Shown: piece by piece, positions 34,037 through 43,087 of the stretch
How the letters are laid out: the number at the start of each line of letters is the position of its first letter
Numbering within the stretch: position 1 is the stretch's first letter
DNA from: Bacteroidota bacterium
Lineage (GTDB): Bacteria > Bacteroidota > Bacteroidia > Sphingobacteriales > Sphingobacteriaceae
Length of the DNA stretch: 46,264 bases
Assembly (NCBI GenBank): GCA_013287375.1
Contig: JABDDX010000012.1
Span: 1 to 46,264 of the forward strand
Direction of reading: 5' to 3'
Program-made: the position numbers and the translations under genes
The notes under the pieces: model-generated
The model's database searches: none
The model's input: only the letters and a program-made list of their open reading frames with translations
Told to the model about the DNA's origin: nothing

Positions 34037-35146
34037 ATGCAAGTTATTTTTGGTGTTATTTTTCACTTTATAGGTGGATTCGCGTCCGGTAGTTTTTATA
34101 TACCTTATAAAAAAGTAAAGCGCTGGGCTTGGGAAAGCTACTGGATAGTTGGTGGCATTTTCTCCTGGCTAATTGTACCACCGCTGGCTGCATGGCTAAC
34201 TATTCCTCATTTTACCGAAATTATACATGATACCAGTGGCAATATCTTATTGCTGACCTACTTTTTTGGCCTGCTTTGGGGTATTGGCGGGTTAACCTAT
34301 GGTTTAGGTGTTCGCTATTTAGGGGTATCATTAGGCAGTACCATTATATTAGGCTTATGCGCTGTATTTGGATCACTTATTCCATCCGTTTATTATAACT
34401 TTTTTCCAAAAGATGGAAAAGATTCTATAACCACTTTAGCAACCACCCATTGGGGGCAATTAGTATTATTGGGTATCGGACTAACAGTAGTTGGTATCGT
34501 CATTTGCGGTTGGGCGGGCACCATGAAAGAAAAAGAACTTTCAGCAGGACAGGCCGATGTAGAAGATAATAAAGACTACCGTTTTGGATTAGGTATTGCG
34601 GTAGCCATTGTATCCGGCGTATTAAGCGCCTGTTTTAATTTTGGTATAGAAGCGGGTAAAACCATGGCTGACTCCGCTAATACAATCTGGATGGCTGCTC
34701 ATCACGGACAAGGATACTTCCTTTTTCAAAACAATGTCGTATATATCATCATTTTATGGGGAGGGCTAACCACCAACTTTATTTGGTGTATGGTATTAAA
34801 TGCCCGCAACAAAACCTTTGCCGACTACACCGATAAAAAAGCGCCGCTGTTAAAAAATTACATCTTTTGCGCATTAGCGGGTACTACCTGGTTCCTTCAA
34901 TTCTTTTTTTATGGTATGGGCGAAAGCAGGATGGGTAACGGCGCCAGCTCATGGATTCTGCACATGGCTTTTATCATCCTGATAGCAAACGCCTGGGGTT
35001 TAGTATTAAAAGAGTGGAAAGGTGTAAGCAAAAAAGCACTTACAATTGTTATTGTAGGTATACTGGTTATTATTCTTTCCGTTTTAATAGTTGGAAAAGG
35101 AAACTCCATTAAGGATCAGGAGATTACAGCAGTTAGTAGTAAATAA
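34037..35146 (+). CDS. rhaT: L-rhamnose/proton symporter RhaT
   Basis: A 369-residue inner-membrane protein of the drug/metabolite transporter superfamily with about ten membrane segments. The N-terminus (HFIGGFASGSFYIPYKKV, then KRWAWESYWIVGGIFSWLIV) strongly recalls E. coli RhaT. GILWGIGG-like segments (FGLLWGIGGLTYGLGVRYLG) and LGSTIILGLCAVFGSLIP follow. The protein carries a cytoplasmic loop near MKEKELSAGQADVEDNKDYR. It imports L-rhamnose released by the GH78 enzyme. It is followed after 38 nt by the aldolase gene, so it likely heads the rhamnose operon rhaT-aldolase-isomerase-kinase. The preceding 242 bases contain TAGTTTTG at 33928-33935, a minus-7-like box without a proper minus-33 partner. 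Confidence 0.96.
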   Translation: MQVIFGVIFHFIGGFASGSFYIPYKKVKRWAWESYWIVGGIFSWLIVPPLAAWLTIPHFTEIIHDTSGNILLLTYFFGLLWGIGGLTYGLGVRYLGVSLGSTIILGLCAVFGSLIPSVYYNFFPKDGKDSITTLATTHWGQLVLLGIGLTVVGIVICGWAGTMKEKELSAGQADVEDNKDYRFGLGIAVAIVSGVLSACFNFGIEAGKTMADSANTIWMAAHHGQGYFLFQNNVVYIIILWGGLTTNFIWCMVLNARNKTFADYTDKKAPLLKNYIFCALAGTTWFLQFFFYGMGESRMGNGASSWILHMAFIILIANAWGLVLKEWKGVSKKALTIVIVGILVIILSVLIVGKGNSIKDQEITAVSSK

Positions 35147-35184
35147 CATTAAAAATATAGTTCAACAATTCAATAGTAAAACAT

Positions 35185-37305
35185 ATGTCTACCAGCACAA
35201 CACAATTTAAGCATGTAAGTTATTTATGGGATGATGCCAAAGCAGCCGAATTAGCGGGCGATGAGGTAGCATTACTTATCTACAGGTCGAACCTTTTAGG
35301 GGCCGATTTACGCCTGACCAATTACGGCGGCGGCAATACTTCATGCAAGGTAATGGATAAGGATCCATTAACAGGAAAAGAAGTGGAAGTAATGTGGATC
35401 AAAGGCTCCGGCGGCGACATCGGCACACTTAAAAAAAGCGGATTAGCCGCTTTATACGTTGATCGTTTAAGAAGCCTGAAAAATGTTTACCGCGGTATCG
35501 AGTTTGAAGATGAAATGGTGGAACTGTTCAATCACAGCATTTTCGACCTGAACTCAAAAGCGCCATCCATTGACACCCCGCTGCACGGTTTTTTACCTTT
35601 TAAGCATATTGACCACCTGCACCCTGACGCAGCTATCGCAATCGCGGCAGCAAAAGACGGCGAAAAGATCACTAAAGAATTATTTGGCGGTACTATAGGC
35701 TGGGTACACTGGCAACGCCCTGGTTTTGATCTGGGTTTACAGCTCAAAGAATGTCTGGATAATAACCCCGGGATTCGTGGTATAATGTTAGGCTCACATG
35801 GTTTATTTACGTGGGGCGATACCGCTTACGAAAGCTATATCAACACCCTGGAAGTAATAGAGAAATGTGCCGAGTATTTAGAAGAAAATTATACAAAGAA
35901 AGGCGCGGCATTCGGTGGCCAAAAGATTGAAAGCTTACCCGAAGCCGATCGTAAAAAACAGGCGGTAGCCTTAGCTCCTATCCTGCGTGGTTTTTGTTCA
36001 TCAAAAACACAGATGATAGGTCATTTTACAGATGATGCACGTGTGTTGGAATACATAAACTCCAATGATCTGGAACGTTTGGCGCCACTGGGTACCAGCT
36101 GCCCGGATCACTTTTTGCGCACCAAGATCAGTCCGCTGGTATTGGAAATAAAAGCAGGCGACGATTTGTCTGATGTTGATGCCATCAAAGCAAAATTGAC
36201 TCCTGCATTTGAGGCTTACCGCAAAATGTACGAGGATTACTATAATACCTGCAAACATCCAAACAGCCCTGCTATACGTGATGCTAACCCGGTAGTTATT
36301 TTATACCCAGGTGTTGGTATGTTCACCTTTGCCAAGGACAAACAAACCGCACGCGTGGCGGCCGAGTTTTACATCAATGCCATCAATGTAATGAAAGGCG
36401 CTGAAGCTATTTCTGAATACACGTCTTTGCCTCGCCAGGAAGCTTTTGATATTGAATACTGGTTATTGGAAGAAGCGAAATTATCGCGCATGCCTAAGCC
36501 AAAAGCACTATCAGGCCGTGTGGCTTTAATTACCGGCAGCGCTGGTGGCATAGGTAAAGCTATCGCTAAAAAGTTTGTGGAAGAAGGTGCAGTAGTGGTG
36601 TTAAATGATATGAATGCCGAACGCTTACAAGGCGCAGGCGACGAGTTTAAGCAAGCGTATGGCAAAGATGCCTACACTACTGCTACATTAGATGTAACCA
36701 AAGCAGAAGAGATACAGGAAGCCATCGCAACGGCTATTTTAGCTTTTGGCGGAGTGGATTTGATTGTGAATAACGCAGGCTTATCTATCTCCAAAACTAT
36801 TGCCGACCATACTGAGAAAGATTGGGACTTATTATATGATGTGTTGGTAAAAGGCCAGTTCCTGGTTACGCAGGCTGCCGTAGCGGTTATGAAGAAACAA
36901 GCAATCGGTGGCGATATCATCAATATTGTAAGTAAAAACGCATTAGTAAGCGGTCCTAATAATGCAGGTTATGGCAGTGCAAAAGCAGCACAACTACACC
37001 TGAGCAGGCTAAATGCTGCCGAATTGGGCCCTGATCATATCCGTGTAAATGTGATCAACCCTGATGCGGTGATCAGCGATAGCAATATATGGGCTGGCGG
37101 CTGGGCCGAAGGTCGTGCTAAAGCTTATGATATCACTGTTGCCGAGTTGCCTGCATACTATGCTAAAAGAACATTATTAAACGAGATTATTTTGCCTGTT
37201 GATATTGCCAACGCTTGCTTTGCGTTAACGGGGGGCTTGCTAAACAAATCAACCGGAAATGTGATCAATGTTGACGGTGGCGTTGCAGCAGGATTTGTAA
37301 GATAG
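35185..37305 (+). CDS. rhaEW: Bifunctional L-rhamnulose-1-phosphate aldolase / L-lactaldehyde dehydrogenase
   Basis: A 706-residue cytoplasmic fusion enzyme. The N-terminal part (about 25-400) is a class II aldolase/adducin domain (YGGGNTSCKV at 47-56, PLHGFLPFKHIDHLHPD, and HGLFTWGDTAYE at 205-216) with histidines that can hold the zinc ion. The C-terminal part (about 440-706) is a short-chain dehydrogenase with the NAD-binding TGSAGGIG (450-457), NNAG (529-532), Ser583 and the catalytic YGSAK (Tyr596, Lys600). The aldolase splits rhamnulose 1-phosphate to dihydroxyacetone phosphate and L-lactaldehyde, and the dehydrogenase oxidises the latter to L-lactate. This fused form is known from Bacteroidota, Bacillus and rhizobia. 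The product L-lactate links directly to the lut genes in this window. Confidence 0.95.
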   Translation: MSTSTTQFKHVSYLWDDAKAAELAGDEVALLIYRSNLLGADLRLTNYGGGNTSCKVMDKDPLTGKEVEVMWIKGSGGDIGTLKKSGLAALYVDRLRSLKNVYRGIEFEDEMVELFNHSIFDLNSKAPSIDTPLHGFLPFKHIDHLHPDAAIAIAAAKDGEKITKELFGGTIGWVHWQRPGFDLGLQLKECLDNNPGIRGIMLGSHGLFTWGDTAYESYINTLEVIEKCAEYLEENYTKKGAAFGGQKIESLPEADRKKQAVALAPILRGFCSSKTQMIGHFTDDARVLEYINSNDLERLAPLGTSCPDHFLRTKISPLVLEIKAGDDLSDVDAIKAKLTPAFEAYRKMYEDYYNTCKHPNSPAIRDANPVVILYPGVGMFTFAKDKQTARVAAEFYINAINVMKGAEAISEYTSLPRQEAFDIEYWLLEEAKLSRMPKPKALSGRVALITGSAGGIGKAIAKKFVEEGAVVVLNDMNAERLQGAGDEFKQAYGKDAYTTATLDVTKAEEIQEAIATAILAFGGVDLIVNNAGLSISKTIADHTEKDWDLLYDVLVKGQFLVTQAAVAVMKKQAIGGDIINIVSKNALVSGPNNAGYGSAKAAQLHLSRLNAAELGPDHIRVNVINPDAVISDSNIWAGGWAEGRAKAYDITVAELPAYYAKRTLLNEIILPVDIANACFALTGGLLNKSTGNVINVDGGVAAGFVR

Positions 37306-37322
37306 TTTGGCAGTTAATAGAT

Positions 37323-37414
37323 CATAGTTCATGGTTCATAGCATTAAGGTACTAAACCATGAACTATGGTCAGCTAATTAAAACTATCACCCATGAACTA
37401 TTAACCATGAACTA
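37323..37414. repeat. Four copies of CCATGAACTA, one inverted
   Basis: Copies lie at 37357-37366, 37391-37400 and 37405-37414, with an inverted copy at 37325-37334. The first two (inverted then direct) form a perfect 14-bp stem, CATAGTTCATGGTT (37323-37336) with AACCATGAACTATG (37355-37368), and an 18-nt loop. The last copy ends 3 nt before the isomerase start. It fills almost the whole gap between the aldolase and isomerase genes, so it lies in the operon leader of rhaI and could affect its expression. Confidence 0.7.
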
Positions 37415-37417
37415 AAA

Positions 37418-38692
37418 ATGCAAATAGAAAAATATACCGTTGATGAATTGAACCATCAACAAGCAGAAAAACACCAACTCAGACTTGAAGGCGTTGCCAC
37501 TGATATAAATAACCTTGAGGAAGTATTACAAAAATTAAGTGTATTTAACATCGCCATTCCGAGCTGGGCTTTAGGTACAGGTGGTACCCGTTTTGGTCGT
37601 TTCTCCGGTGGTGGCGAACCACGCAGTTTAGAAGAAAAAATTGAAGATGTTGGTGTCATTCATGCGCTGAATAAATCCAGCAATTCCATCTCGCTGCATA
37701 TTCCATGGGATATTCCTGATAATGCAGCATCAATTAAAGCATTGGCGACGCAATTGGGCTTGCACTTTGATGCGGTGAACTCCAATACTTTTCAGGATCA
37801 AAAGGATCAGAAACTAAGTTACAAATTTGGCTCATTGCACCATGTAGATAAGGCTGTCCGCAAACAGGCAGTTGAGCATAATATCGAAGTGATCAAATAC
37901 GGCAAGCAATTGGACTCCAAAGCATTGTCGGTTTGGTTATCGGATGGATCAAACTTCCCGGGGCAACTTAACTTCCGCCAGGCATTCCAAAACACATTGG
38001 AAAGTTTACAGGATATTTATGCGGCTTTGCCGGATGACTGGAAAGTTTGGGTTGAATATAAACCTTATGAACCTAATTTTTACTCAACCACCATCGGCGA
38101 TTGGGGTCAATCATATTTATTAGCTTCTAAGTTAGGCGCTAAAGCAAGCACATTGGTTGACTTAGGACACCATTTACAAGGCACTAATATTGAGCAAATT
38201 GTTTCATTATTGTTAATGGAAGGCAAACTGGCCGGGTTCCATTTCAACGATTCTAAATATGGCGATGATGATTTGACTGTAGGCAGCATCAACCCATACC
38301 AACTATTCCTGATATTTAATGAATTGATTGAAGGTATGGATGCACGTGGTATGGATCACGCAACCTCAATCGGTTGGATGATCGATGCCTCCCATAATGT
38401 AAAAGATCCTATTGAGGACTTGCTGCAGTCTGTACAAGCCATTAAAATAGCCTATGCACAAGCATTGTTAGTAGATAAAAAAGCTCTAGTAGCTGCTCAA
38501 AACAATAACGATGTAGCTTTGGCACAGGAGATATTACAACAGGCTTATCGTACCGATGTACGTTCATTGGTAGCAGAAGCATCATTGCGCAATGGTGGTG
38601 CTTTAGATCCTATTGGAGCCTATCGCAAGCTGAATATCAGAGAACATTTGATAAAAGAACGCGGATTAAAAACTGTAGCTACCGGATTATAA
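37418..38692 (+). CDS. rhaI: L-rhamnose isomerase (Pseudomonas stutzeri type)
   Basis: A 424-residue TIM-barrel isomerase converting L-rhamnose to L-rhamnulose, of the RhaI type rather than the E. coli RhaA type. The metal-binding residues fit the P. stutzeri enzyme by spacing: Glu213 (WVEYKPYEP), Asp248 (LVDLGHH), His275 (GFHFNDSKYGDDDL) and following aspartates, each shifted by six from that enzyme's Glu219, Asp254 and His281. GTGGTRFGRF near the N-terminus and LHIPWDI at about 93-99 are family features. The C-terminal ASLRNGGALDPIGAYRKL is also typical. It follows a short repeat-filled spacer after the aldolase gene and is followed by the kinase gene after 5 nt. Confidence 0.93.
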   Translation: MQIEKYTVDELNHQQAEKHQLRLEGVATDINNLEEVLQKLSVFNIAIPSWALGTGGTRFGRFSGGGEPRSLEEKIEDVGVIHALNKSSNSISLHIPWDIPDNAASIKALATQLGLHFDAVNSNTFQDQKDQKLSYKFGSLHHVDKAVRKQAVEHNIEVIKYGKQLDSKALSVWLSDGSNFPGQLNFRQAFQNTLESLQDIYAALPDDWKVWVEYKPYEPNFYSTTIGDWGQSYLLASKLGAKASTLVDLGHHLQGTNIEQIVSLLLMEGKLAGFHFNDSKYGDDDLTVGSINPYQLFLIFNELIEGMDARGMDHATSIGWMIDASHNVKDPIEDLLQSVQAIKIAYAQALLVDKKALVAAQNNNDVALAQEILQQAYRTDVRSLVAEASLRNGGALDPIGAYRKLNIREHLIKERGLKTVATGL

Positions 38693-38697
38693 TTAAA

Positions 38698-40077
38698 ATG
38701 AGCGCCATACCTGTAATAGCCATATTTGATGTAGGTAAAACCAACAAAAAGCTTTTCCTTTTTGATGAGAACTACCATATTGTTTATGAAAAATCAGCAC
38801 GTTTTATTGAAACAGTTGATGAGGATGGCGATCCCTGCGAAAACCTTGAAAGCCTGGAACTATCGGTATTTGACTCGCTTCGCGAAGTGTTTAAATTAAA
38901 AGAGTTTGAGGTAAAAGCAATAAATTTTTCTACCTATGGGGCAAGTTTTGTACATATAGATGCAGCCGGAAAGCCGGTTGCACCTTTATATAATTACCTG
39001 AAAGAATTTCCGGAAGACCTGAAAGAAAAGTTCTATAAAACCTACGGTGGCGAAACCAAACTTGCACGGGAAACCTGCTCACCAGTATTAGGAAATTTGA
39101 ACTCGGGGATGCAATTATATCGCATCAAACATAAAAACCCACAGTTATTTAATCAGATACAATACAGCCTGCACCTGCCGCAATACTTGAGTTACCTGCT
39201 CTTAGGCAAGCCATGTACCGATATTACCAGTATCGGCTGCCATACCGGTTTATGGGATTTTGAAAAAAACGATTATCATTATTGGGTGTACGCAGAAGGC
39301 CTTGCCGAAAAATTCGCACCCATTATACCATCAAACGGCACATTTGCAGCAAATAAATTGGGTAATAGCATACCGATAGGCGTTGGTTTACATGACAGCT
39401 CTGCCGCGCTTATACCCTACCTGGTAAATTTTAGCGAGCCATTTATATTAATTAGTACAGGTACCTGGTGTATCAGCTTAAATCCCTTTAATCACTCGCC
39501 TATTACCGATGAAGAACTGGCGAATGATTGCCTTTGCTATATGCAATACAAAGGATCGCCCGTAAAGGCATCCCGCTTATTCGCGGGAAATGAACATGAA
39601 TTACAAGTAAAGCGCATCGCCTCACATTTCAACGTAAATACATCCATATTGAAAAACGTGGAGTATGACCCCACTATCATACAAAAACTAACTGACCGTA
39701 GCGATAATCAAATTCAGAGTTCGAGACATCAATCTGCGTTCGTTAACCGTGATCTTAGTATGTTTTCAAATCATATTGAGGCCTACCATCAGTTAATTAT
39801 TGATATTATGGAACAGCAATATCAATCAACCAGGCTTGCACTAAAAGGTACAAAAGTAAGCCGCATATTTGTAGATGGCGGATTCAGCAAAAATTCTATC
39901 TACATGAATCTACTGGCCAAAGCTTTTCCAGAATTGGAAATATTTGCGGCATCAATGGCGCAGGCTACAGCAGTTGGGGCTGCCATAGCCATACACCGAA
40001 ATTGGAATAGTAAAACATTACCTGCGGATATTATCGAGTTGAAATATTATTCAGCTCCGCAGCATACTGCTATCTAA
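38698..40077 (+). CDS. rhaK: FGGY-family L-rhamnulokinase-like kinase
   Basis: A 459-residue FGGY carbohydrate kinase that by context phosphorylates L-rhamnulose to rhamnulose 1-phosphate. The N-terminal phosphate-binding segment is VIAIFDVGKTNKKLFLFDEN. A later segment, PIGVGLHDSSAALIPYL with LISTGTWCISLNPFN, belongs to the ATPase domain, and the C-terminal RIFVDGGFSKNSIYMNLLAK forms the adenosine-binding region. The protein diverges from E. coli RhaB but has the length and motifs seen in Bacteroidota rhamnose operons. It is the last gene of the operon and its TAA directly abuts, without any spacer, the stop codon of the convergent DUF3826 gene. L-fuculokinase or another sugar kinase activity is possible but less likely here. 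Confidence 0.87.
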   Translation: MSAIPVIAIFDVGKTNKKLFLFDENYHIVYEKSARFIETVDEDGDPCENLESLELSVFDSLREVFKLKEFEVKAINFSTYGASFVHIDAAGKPVAPLYNYLKEFPEDLKEKFYKTYGGETKLARETCSPVLGNLNSGMQLYRIKHKNPQLFNQIQYSLHLPQYLSYLLLGKPCTDITSIGCHTGLWDFEKNDYHYWVYAEGLAEKFAPIIPSNGTFAANKLGNSIPIGVGLHDSSAALIPYLVNFSEPFILISTGTWCISLNPFNHSPITDEELANDCLCYMQYKGSPVKASRLFAGNEHELQVKRIASHFNVNTSILKNVEYDPTIIQKLTDRSDNQIQSSRHQSAFVNRDLSMFSNHIEAYHQLIIDIMEQQYQSTRLALKGTKVSRIFVDGGFSKNSIYMNLLAKAFPELEIFAASMAQATAVGAAIAIHRNWNSKTLPADIIELKYYSAPQHTAI

Positions 40078-40770
40078 TTACTCTTTGTCTGTAGCAGTCG
40101 GAGTCATATCACCTGCCTTTTTCTTGGCGATTTGCTGGTCAGCATATGCTTTGAACATCGCTTTCCAGTTTCTTCCGTTATTGGTAAAATAGTCCTCTAT
40201 CTTGGTTTTATAGATCTTGAAAACCAATGAAATCTCATCAACGTTTTTATAATCGATAGCCTGCTCACGCGCCAGTTTAAGGTTAGTTAATACAAACGCT
40301 TCTTCTACCGGTGTGATGTTCGGCACAATGCTTTTATAACCATTCATGGTAAAAGCTACTTTACCGATAGTGTATTTATCAAGGATGAGTTCTATCTGCT
40401 CTTCAGTCAAATATTGATGCAGACCAGCCATCAGGGTTTCGTGAACAGTTTTAGGAATTGTAGAATCGATGATGAACTGACGATCGAGTTTGCTAAATGC
40501 TTTGCCTGTAGTTGGATTAAGGCCTTCGGGTACTAATGTATAATCATGCGCATTATGCCAGTCCATCACCGTGCTAAGATGCGCTTTGATCAGTTCTGTT
40601 ACTTTGGCTGCTTTCGCGGTATCATCCAAATGAAGCGCTGCTACAAATTGCGTTGCTTTTGAAGTAGGATCTGATTTTGACTTCTGTTTCCCACCATCAG
40701 CGTTTTGCGCCATGCAGTTAACGGAAAACAGGAGTACAATAAGTCCTGTAAAAAGGGAATTGACTTTCAT
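40078..40770 (-). CDS. Second secreted DUF3826-family protein
   Basis: A 230-residue exported protein and apparent paralogue of the protein at 4645-5316. The signal peptide (MKVNSLFTGLIVLLFSVNCM) ends near residue 22 (CMAQ). The mature part shares order and pattern with the first: an N-terminal helix (VAALHLDDTAKAAKVTELIK), a central LTEEQIELILDKYT and the C-terminal LAREQAIDYKNVDEISLVF with YKTKIEDYFTNNG. No catalytic motif is seen. It is convergent with rhaK with no spacing. The upstream 10-mer ATTATCCAAT at 40865-40874 repeats that found ahead of the first paralogue. A sugar-related function in the periplasm is only suggested by its neighbours. Confidence 0.75.
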   Translation of the reverse strand: MKVNSLFTGLIVLLFSVNCMAQNADGGKQKSKSDPTSKATQFVAALHLDDTAKAAKVTELIKAHLSTVMDWHNAHDYTLVPEGLNPTTGKAFSKLDRQFIIDSTIPKTVHETLMAGLHQYLTEEQIELILDKYTIGKVAFTMNGYKSIVPNITPVEEAFVLTNLKLAREQAIDYKNVDEISLVFKIYKTKIEDYFTNNGRNWKAMFKAYADQQIAKKKAGDMTPTATDKE

Positions 40771-40932
40771 GAATTTAATTTAAAGGTTATAATGCTATTG
40801 GTTAACGGTTACCCGTGTTTATTATCGTAAAGTTATTTACAATTAACACCTTACATTAAAATAGATTATCCAATGAATGTACAATCTTATCTTGTTGTAA
40901 ACCATTGCATCCACAATCAAAAAAAGATAATT

Positions 40933-40940
40933 TATATTTG
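40933..40940 (+). promoter_or_regulatory. Possible minus-7 box for the acetylesterase gene
   Basis: TATATTTG matches TAnnTTTG and would start transcription about 80 nt before the ATG at 41030. The nearest TTG (40905-40907) is 25 nt away, longer than the usual 19-21, so the call is weak. Confidence 0.28.
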
Positions 40941-41029
40941 GATAAGGTAACAAAATTACAGCTTCTATGGGCATATAATTCGCGATAAGAATTGCCGAAA
41001 ATCAATATAAATATTCAATCAAACAACAA

Positions 41030-42484
41030 ATGAGGTCTCGATATTTAGTACTATCTGTTAGCGCGTTCTTATGTTTTATAACTTTATGTAATAAGTCGAA
41101 CGCCCAGGTAAAATTGGCCAACTTATTTACCGATGACATGGTATTACAGCAGCAAGCTAATGTACCTATTTGGGGTTGGGACAAGGCCGGTAGCTATATT
41201 GCTGTGTCAACCACATGGGATAAGAAAATATATCATACTGTGACTGATGCATCGGGAAGATTCATGGTAAAAATTGCCACACCTGTTGCAGGTGGACCGT
41301 TTAAGGTAACAGTGAGCGATGGGAAACCACTAATATTGAATGATGTATTGATTGGTGAAGTTTGGGTTTGTGCCGGGCAGTCCAACATGGAAATCCCCAT
41401 GAAAGGTTATAAAAGTCAGCCAATATTAAACTCAAACGAAGCGATATTGAACTCATCCAATCCTAATATTCGTTTGTTTACTGTACCGAGGGGATCAAAA
41501 ACAACCTTGCAGCAGGACGTTAAACAAAGTCATTGGTTAGCTGCATCCCCCGAGAGCGTTGCAAAGTTTAGCGCTACAGGTTATTACTTTGGCAGATTGC
41601 TTAGCAAAATGCTGAACGTACCAATCGGGCTTATCAGCTGTAATTATGCCGGATCATCGATACAAGCCTGGATGGATCCGGAAACTTTAAAAGCATTTCC
41701 TGAGATAAAGATCCCTGCTCCGACCGACTCTATTAAAGAAGTGAGCCGCACACCGACCACCCTTTACAATGCCATGCTGCAACCCATTATAGGGTTTGGT
41801 ATTAAAGGTACGATATGGTACCAAGGGGAATCAAACTATGATAATCCCGCACAATACGATTCACTGTTTGTTACGTTTGTGAAAACCTTACGTACTAAAT
41901 GGGGAGCGGGAGATTTTCCATTTTACTATGCCCAAATAGCGCCATATGATTATGCACAGTTGCCGCCTTACAACAAAGGAGGCAAATATAATTCCGCATT
42001 TTTGCGGGACGTGCAGCGTTTGGATGAGGATAAGATACCCAATACGGGTATGGCCGTACTGATGGATATAGGCGAACAAGCCACCATTCATCCGCCACGC
42101 AAGCAACAGGCAGGCGAACGGTTAGCGTATTTGGCGCTGGGAAAAACCTATAACTTCAAAGGATTTGGCTATCAGAGTCCCGCTTATGATTACTTTACTG
42201 CAAAAGGTAACTCAGCTATCATCAAGTTTAAAAATGCCGCTAATGGCCTTACGTCTTTTTTAAAGGAGATAAATACTTTTGAAATCGCGGGTCCTGATAA
42301 ACATTTTTATCCTGCAAAGGCACAGATAACCGGAAGCTCGGTAACAGTAACAAGCGATATGGTAAAAGAACCTGTAGCTGTAAGGTATGCCTTTAAAGAT
42401 TTTGTTGTAGGCGATTTATTTGGTACCGATGGATTACCGGTATCATCATTCCGCACTGATGATTGGGATTATAATGTGCAATAA
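41030..42484 (+). CDS. Sialate O-acetylesterase-like (SASA) carbohydrate esterase
   Basis: A 484-residue exported SGNH-type esterase. After a signal peptide (about 1-26, ending SNAQ) comes a short beta domain (VKLANLFTDDMVLQQQANVP), then the nucleophile motif VCAGQSNMEIPMKG with Ser118, an oxyanion-type GESN segment (WYQGESNYDN, 263-272) and the Asp346/His354 pair (DIGEQATIHPPRKQQAGERL). The family removes O-acetyl groups from sugars. In a pectin locus, acetyl groups on galacturonic acid or rhamnose are a likely target, since pectic rhamnogalacturonan is acetylated. It stands alone on the plus strand between convergent lactate genes and the second DUF3826 gene. Sialic acid as substrate is unlikely here. 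Confidence 0.9.
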   Translation: MRSRYLVLSVSAFLCFITLCNKSNAQVKLANLFTDDMVLQQQANVPIWGWDKAGSYIAVSTTWDKKIYHTVTDASGRFMVKIATPVAGGPFKVTVSDGKPLILNDVLIGEVWVCAGQSNMEIPMKGYKSQPILNSNEAILNSSNPNIRLFTVPRGSKTTLQQDVKQSHWLAASPESVAKFSATGYYFGRLLSKMLNVPIGLISCNYAGSSIQAWMDPETLKAFPEIKIPAPTDSIKEVSRTPTTLYNAMLQPIIGFGIKGTIWYQGESNYDNPAQYDSLFVTFVKTLRTKWGAGDFPFYYAQIAPYDYAQLPPYNKGGKYNSAFLRDVQRLDEDKIPNTGMAVLMDIGEQATIHPPRKQQAGERLAYLALGKTYNFKGFGYQSPAYDYFTAKGNSAIIKFKNAANGLTSFLKEINTFEIAGPDKHFYPAKAQITGSSVTVTSDMVKEPVAVRYAFKDFVVGDLFGTDGLPVSSFRTDDWDYNVQ

Positions 42485-42491
42485 AGCATTA

Positions 42492-43079
42492 TTAGTTTAT
42501 TAAAAACACCGTCATGCTTCGGGCTCCGTGGGCACCAAGCACCAGCGATTGCTCAATATCAGCTGTTTTAGATGGGCCTGCTATAAATGTGGCGAAACCA
42601 TAATCATTCGAACCTATTTTGTTATATGCCTGATGCATGGTTGGCACTATGTCTTCTCGCCTTACAATTACAGCTAAATGCTGAGTAATAAAAGGTAAAA
42701 CACGTGTACGTATTTTGTCTTCGCTAACCCATATCGCGCCATTTTCAGCAATAGCCAAATCTGCTTGTATTATCGCGTAATCAACGTTTTCCAGTGAATG
42801 GGGATTGGCACTGTTATCTTCTATATACTCTGCGACATCTACTAGTTCAGAAACGGTTGTTATTTTGCGGGATGGATGTTTAAAGTTTTCAGCTATAAAC
42901 GCCTTAATAGCATCATGATCTTCAACCATGATTACCTGGCCGCCAATTGTTGTTAATGACGCGATAAACTTTTCCGGCACATCAATATCTTCCTGAAGCA
43001 AAAAATCAACATCCGGCAAAGTTGCCAGCTCCGGTTGGTTGGTTTTAACAGCTGATAATATTTTTTCTCTGCTAGTCAT
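42492..43079 (-). CDS. lutC: Lactate utilisation protein C (LUD domain)
   Basis: A 195-residue cytoplasmic subunit of the L-lactate dehydrogenase complex LutABC (LldEFG). It is a single LUD-domain protein: MTSREKILSAVKTNQPEL at the N-terminus, VDYAIIQADLAIAENGAIWV in the centre and VLPFITQHLAVIV with FIAGPSKTADIEQSLVLGAH later. It is the last gene of the leftward lutA-lutB-lutC operon, 8 nt after lutB. Its stop is 7 nt from the stop of the convergent acetylesterase gene. Its job here would be to help oxidise the L-lactate made by the rhamnose pathway. Confidence 0.92.
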   Translation of the reverse strand: MTSREKILSAVKTNQPELATLPDVDFLLQEDIDVPEKFIASLTTIGGQVIMVEDHDAIKAFIAENFKHPSRKITTVSELVDVAEYIEDNSANPHSLENVDYAIIQADLAIAENGAIWVSEDKIRTRVLPFITQHLAVIVRREDIVPTMHQAYNKIGSNDYGFATFIAGPSKTADIEQSLVLGAHGARSMTVFLIN

Positions 43080-43087
43080 ACTTCTAA

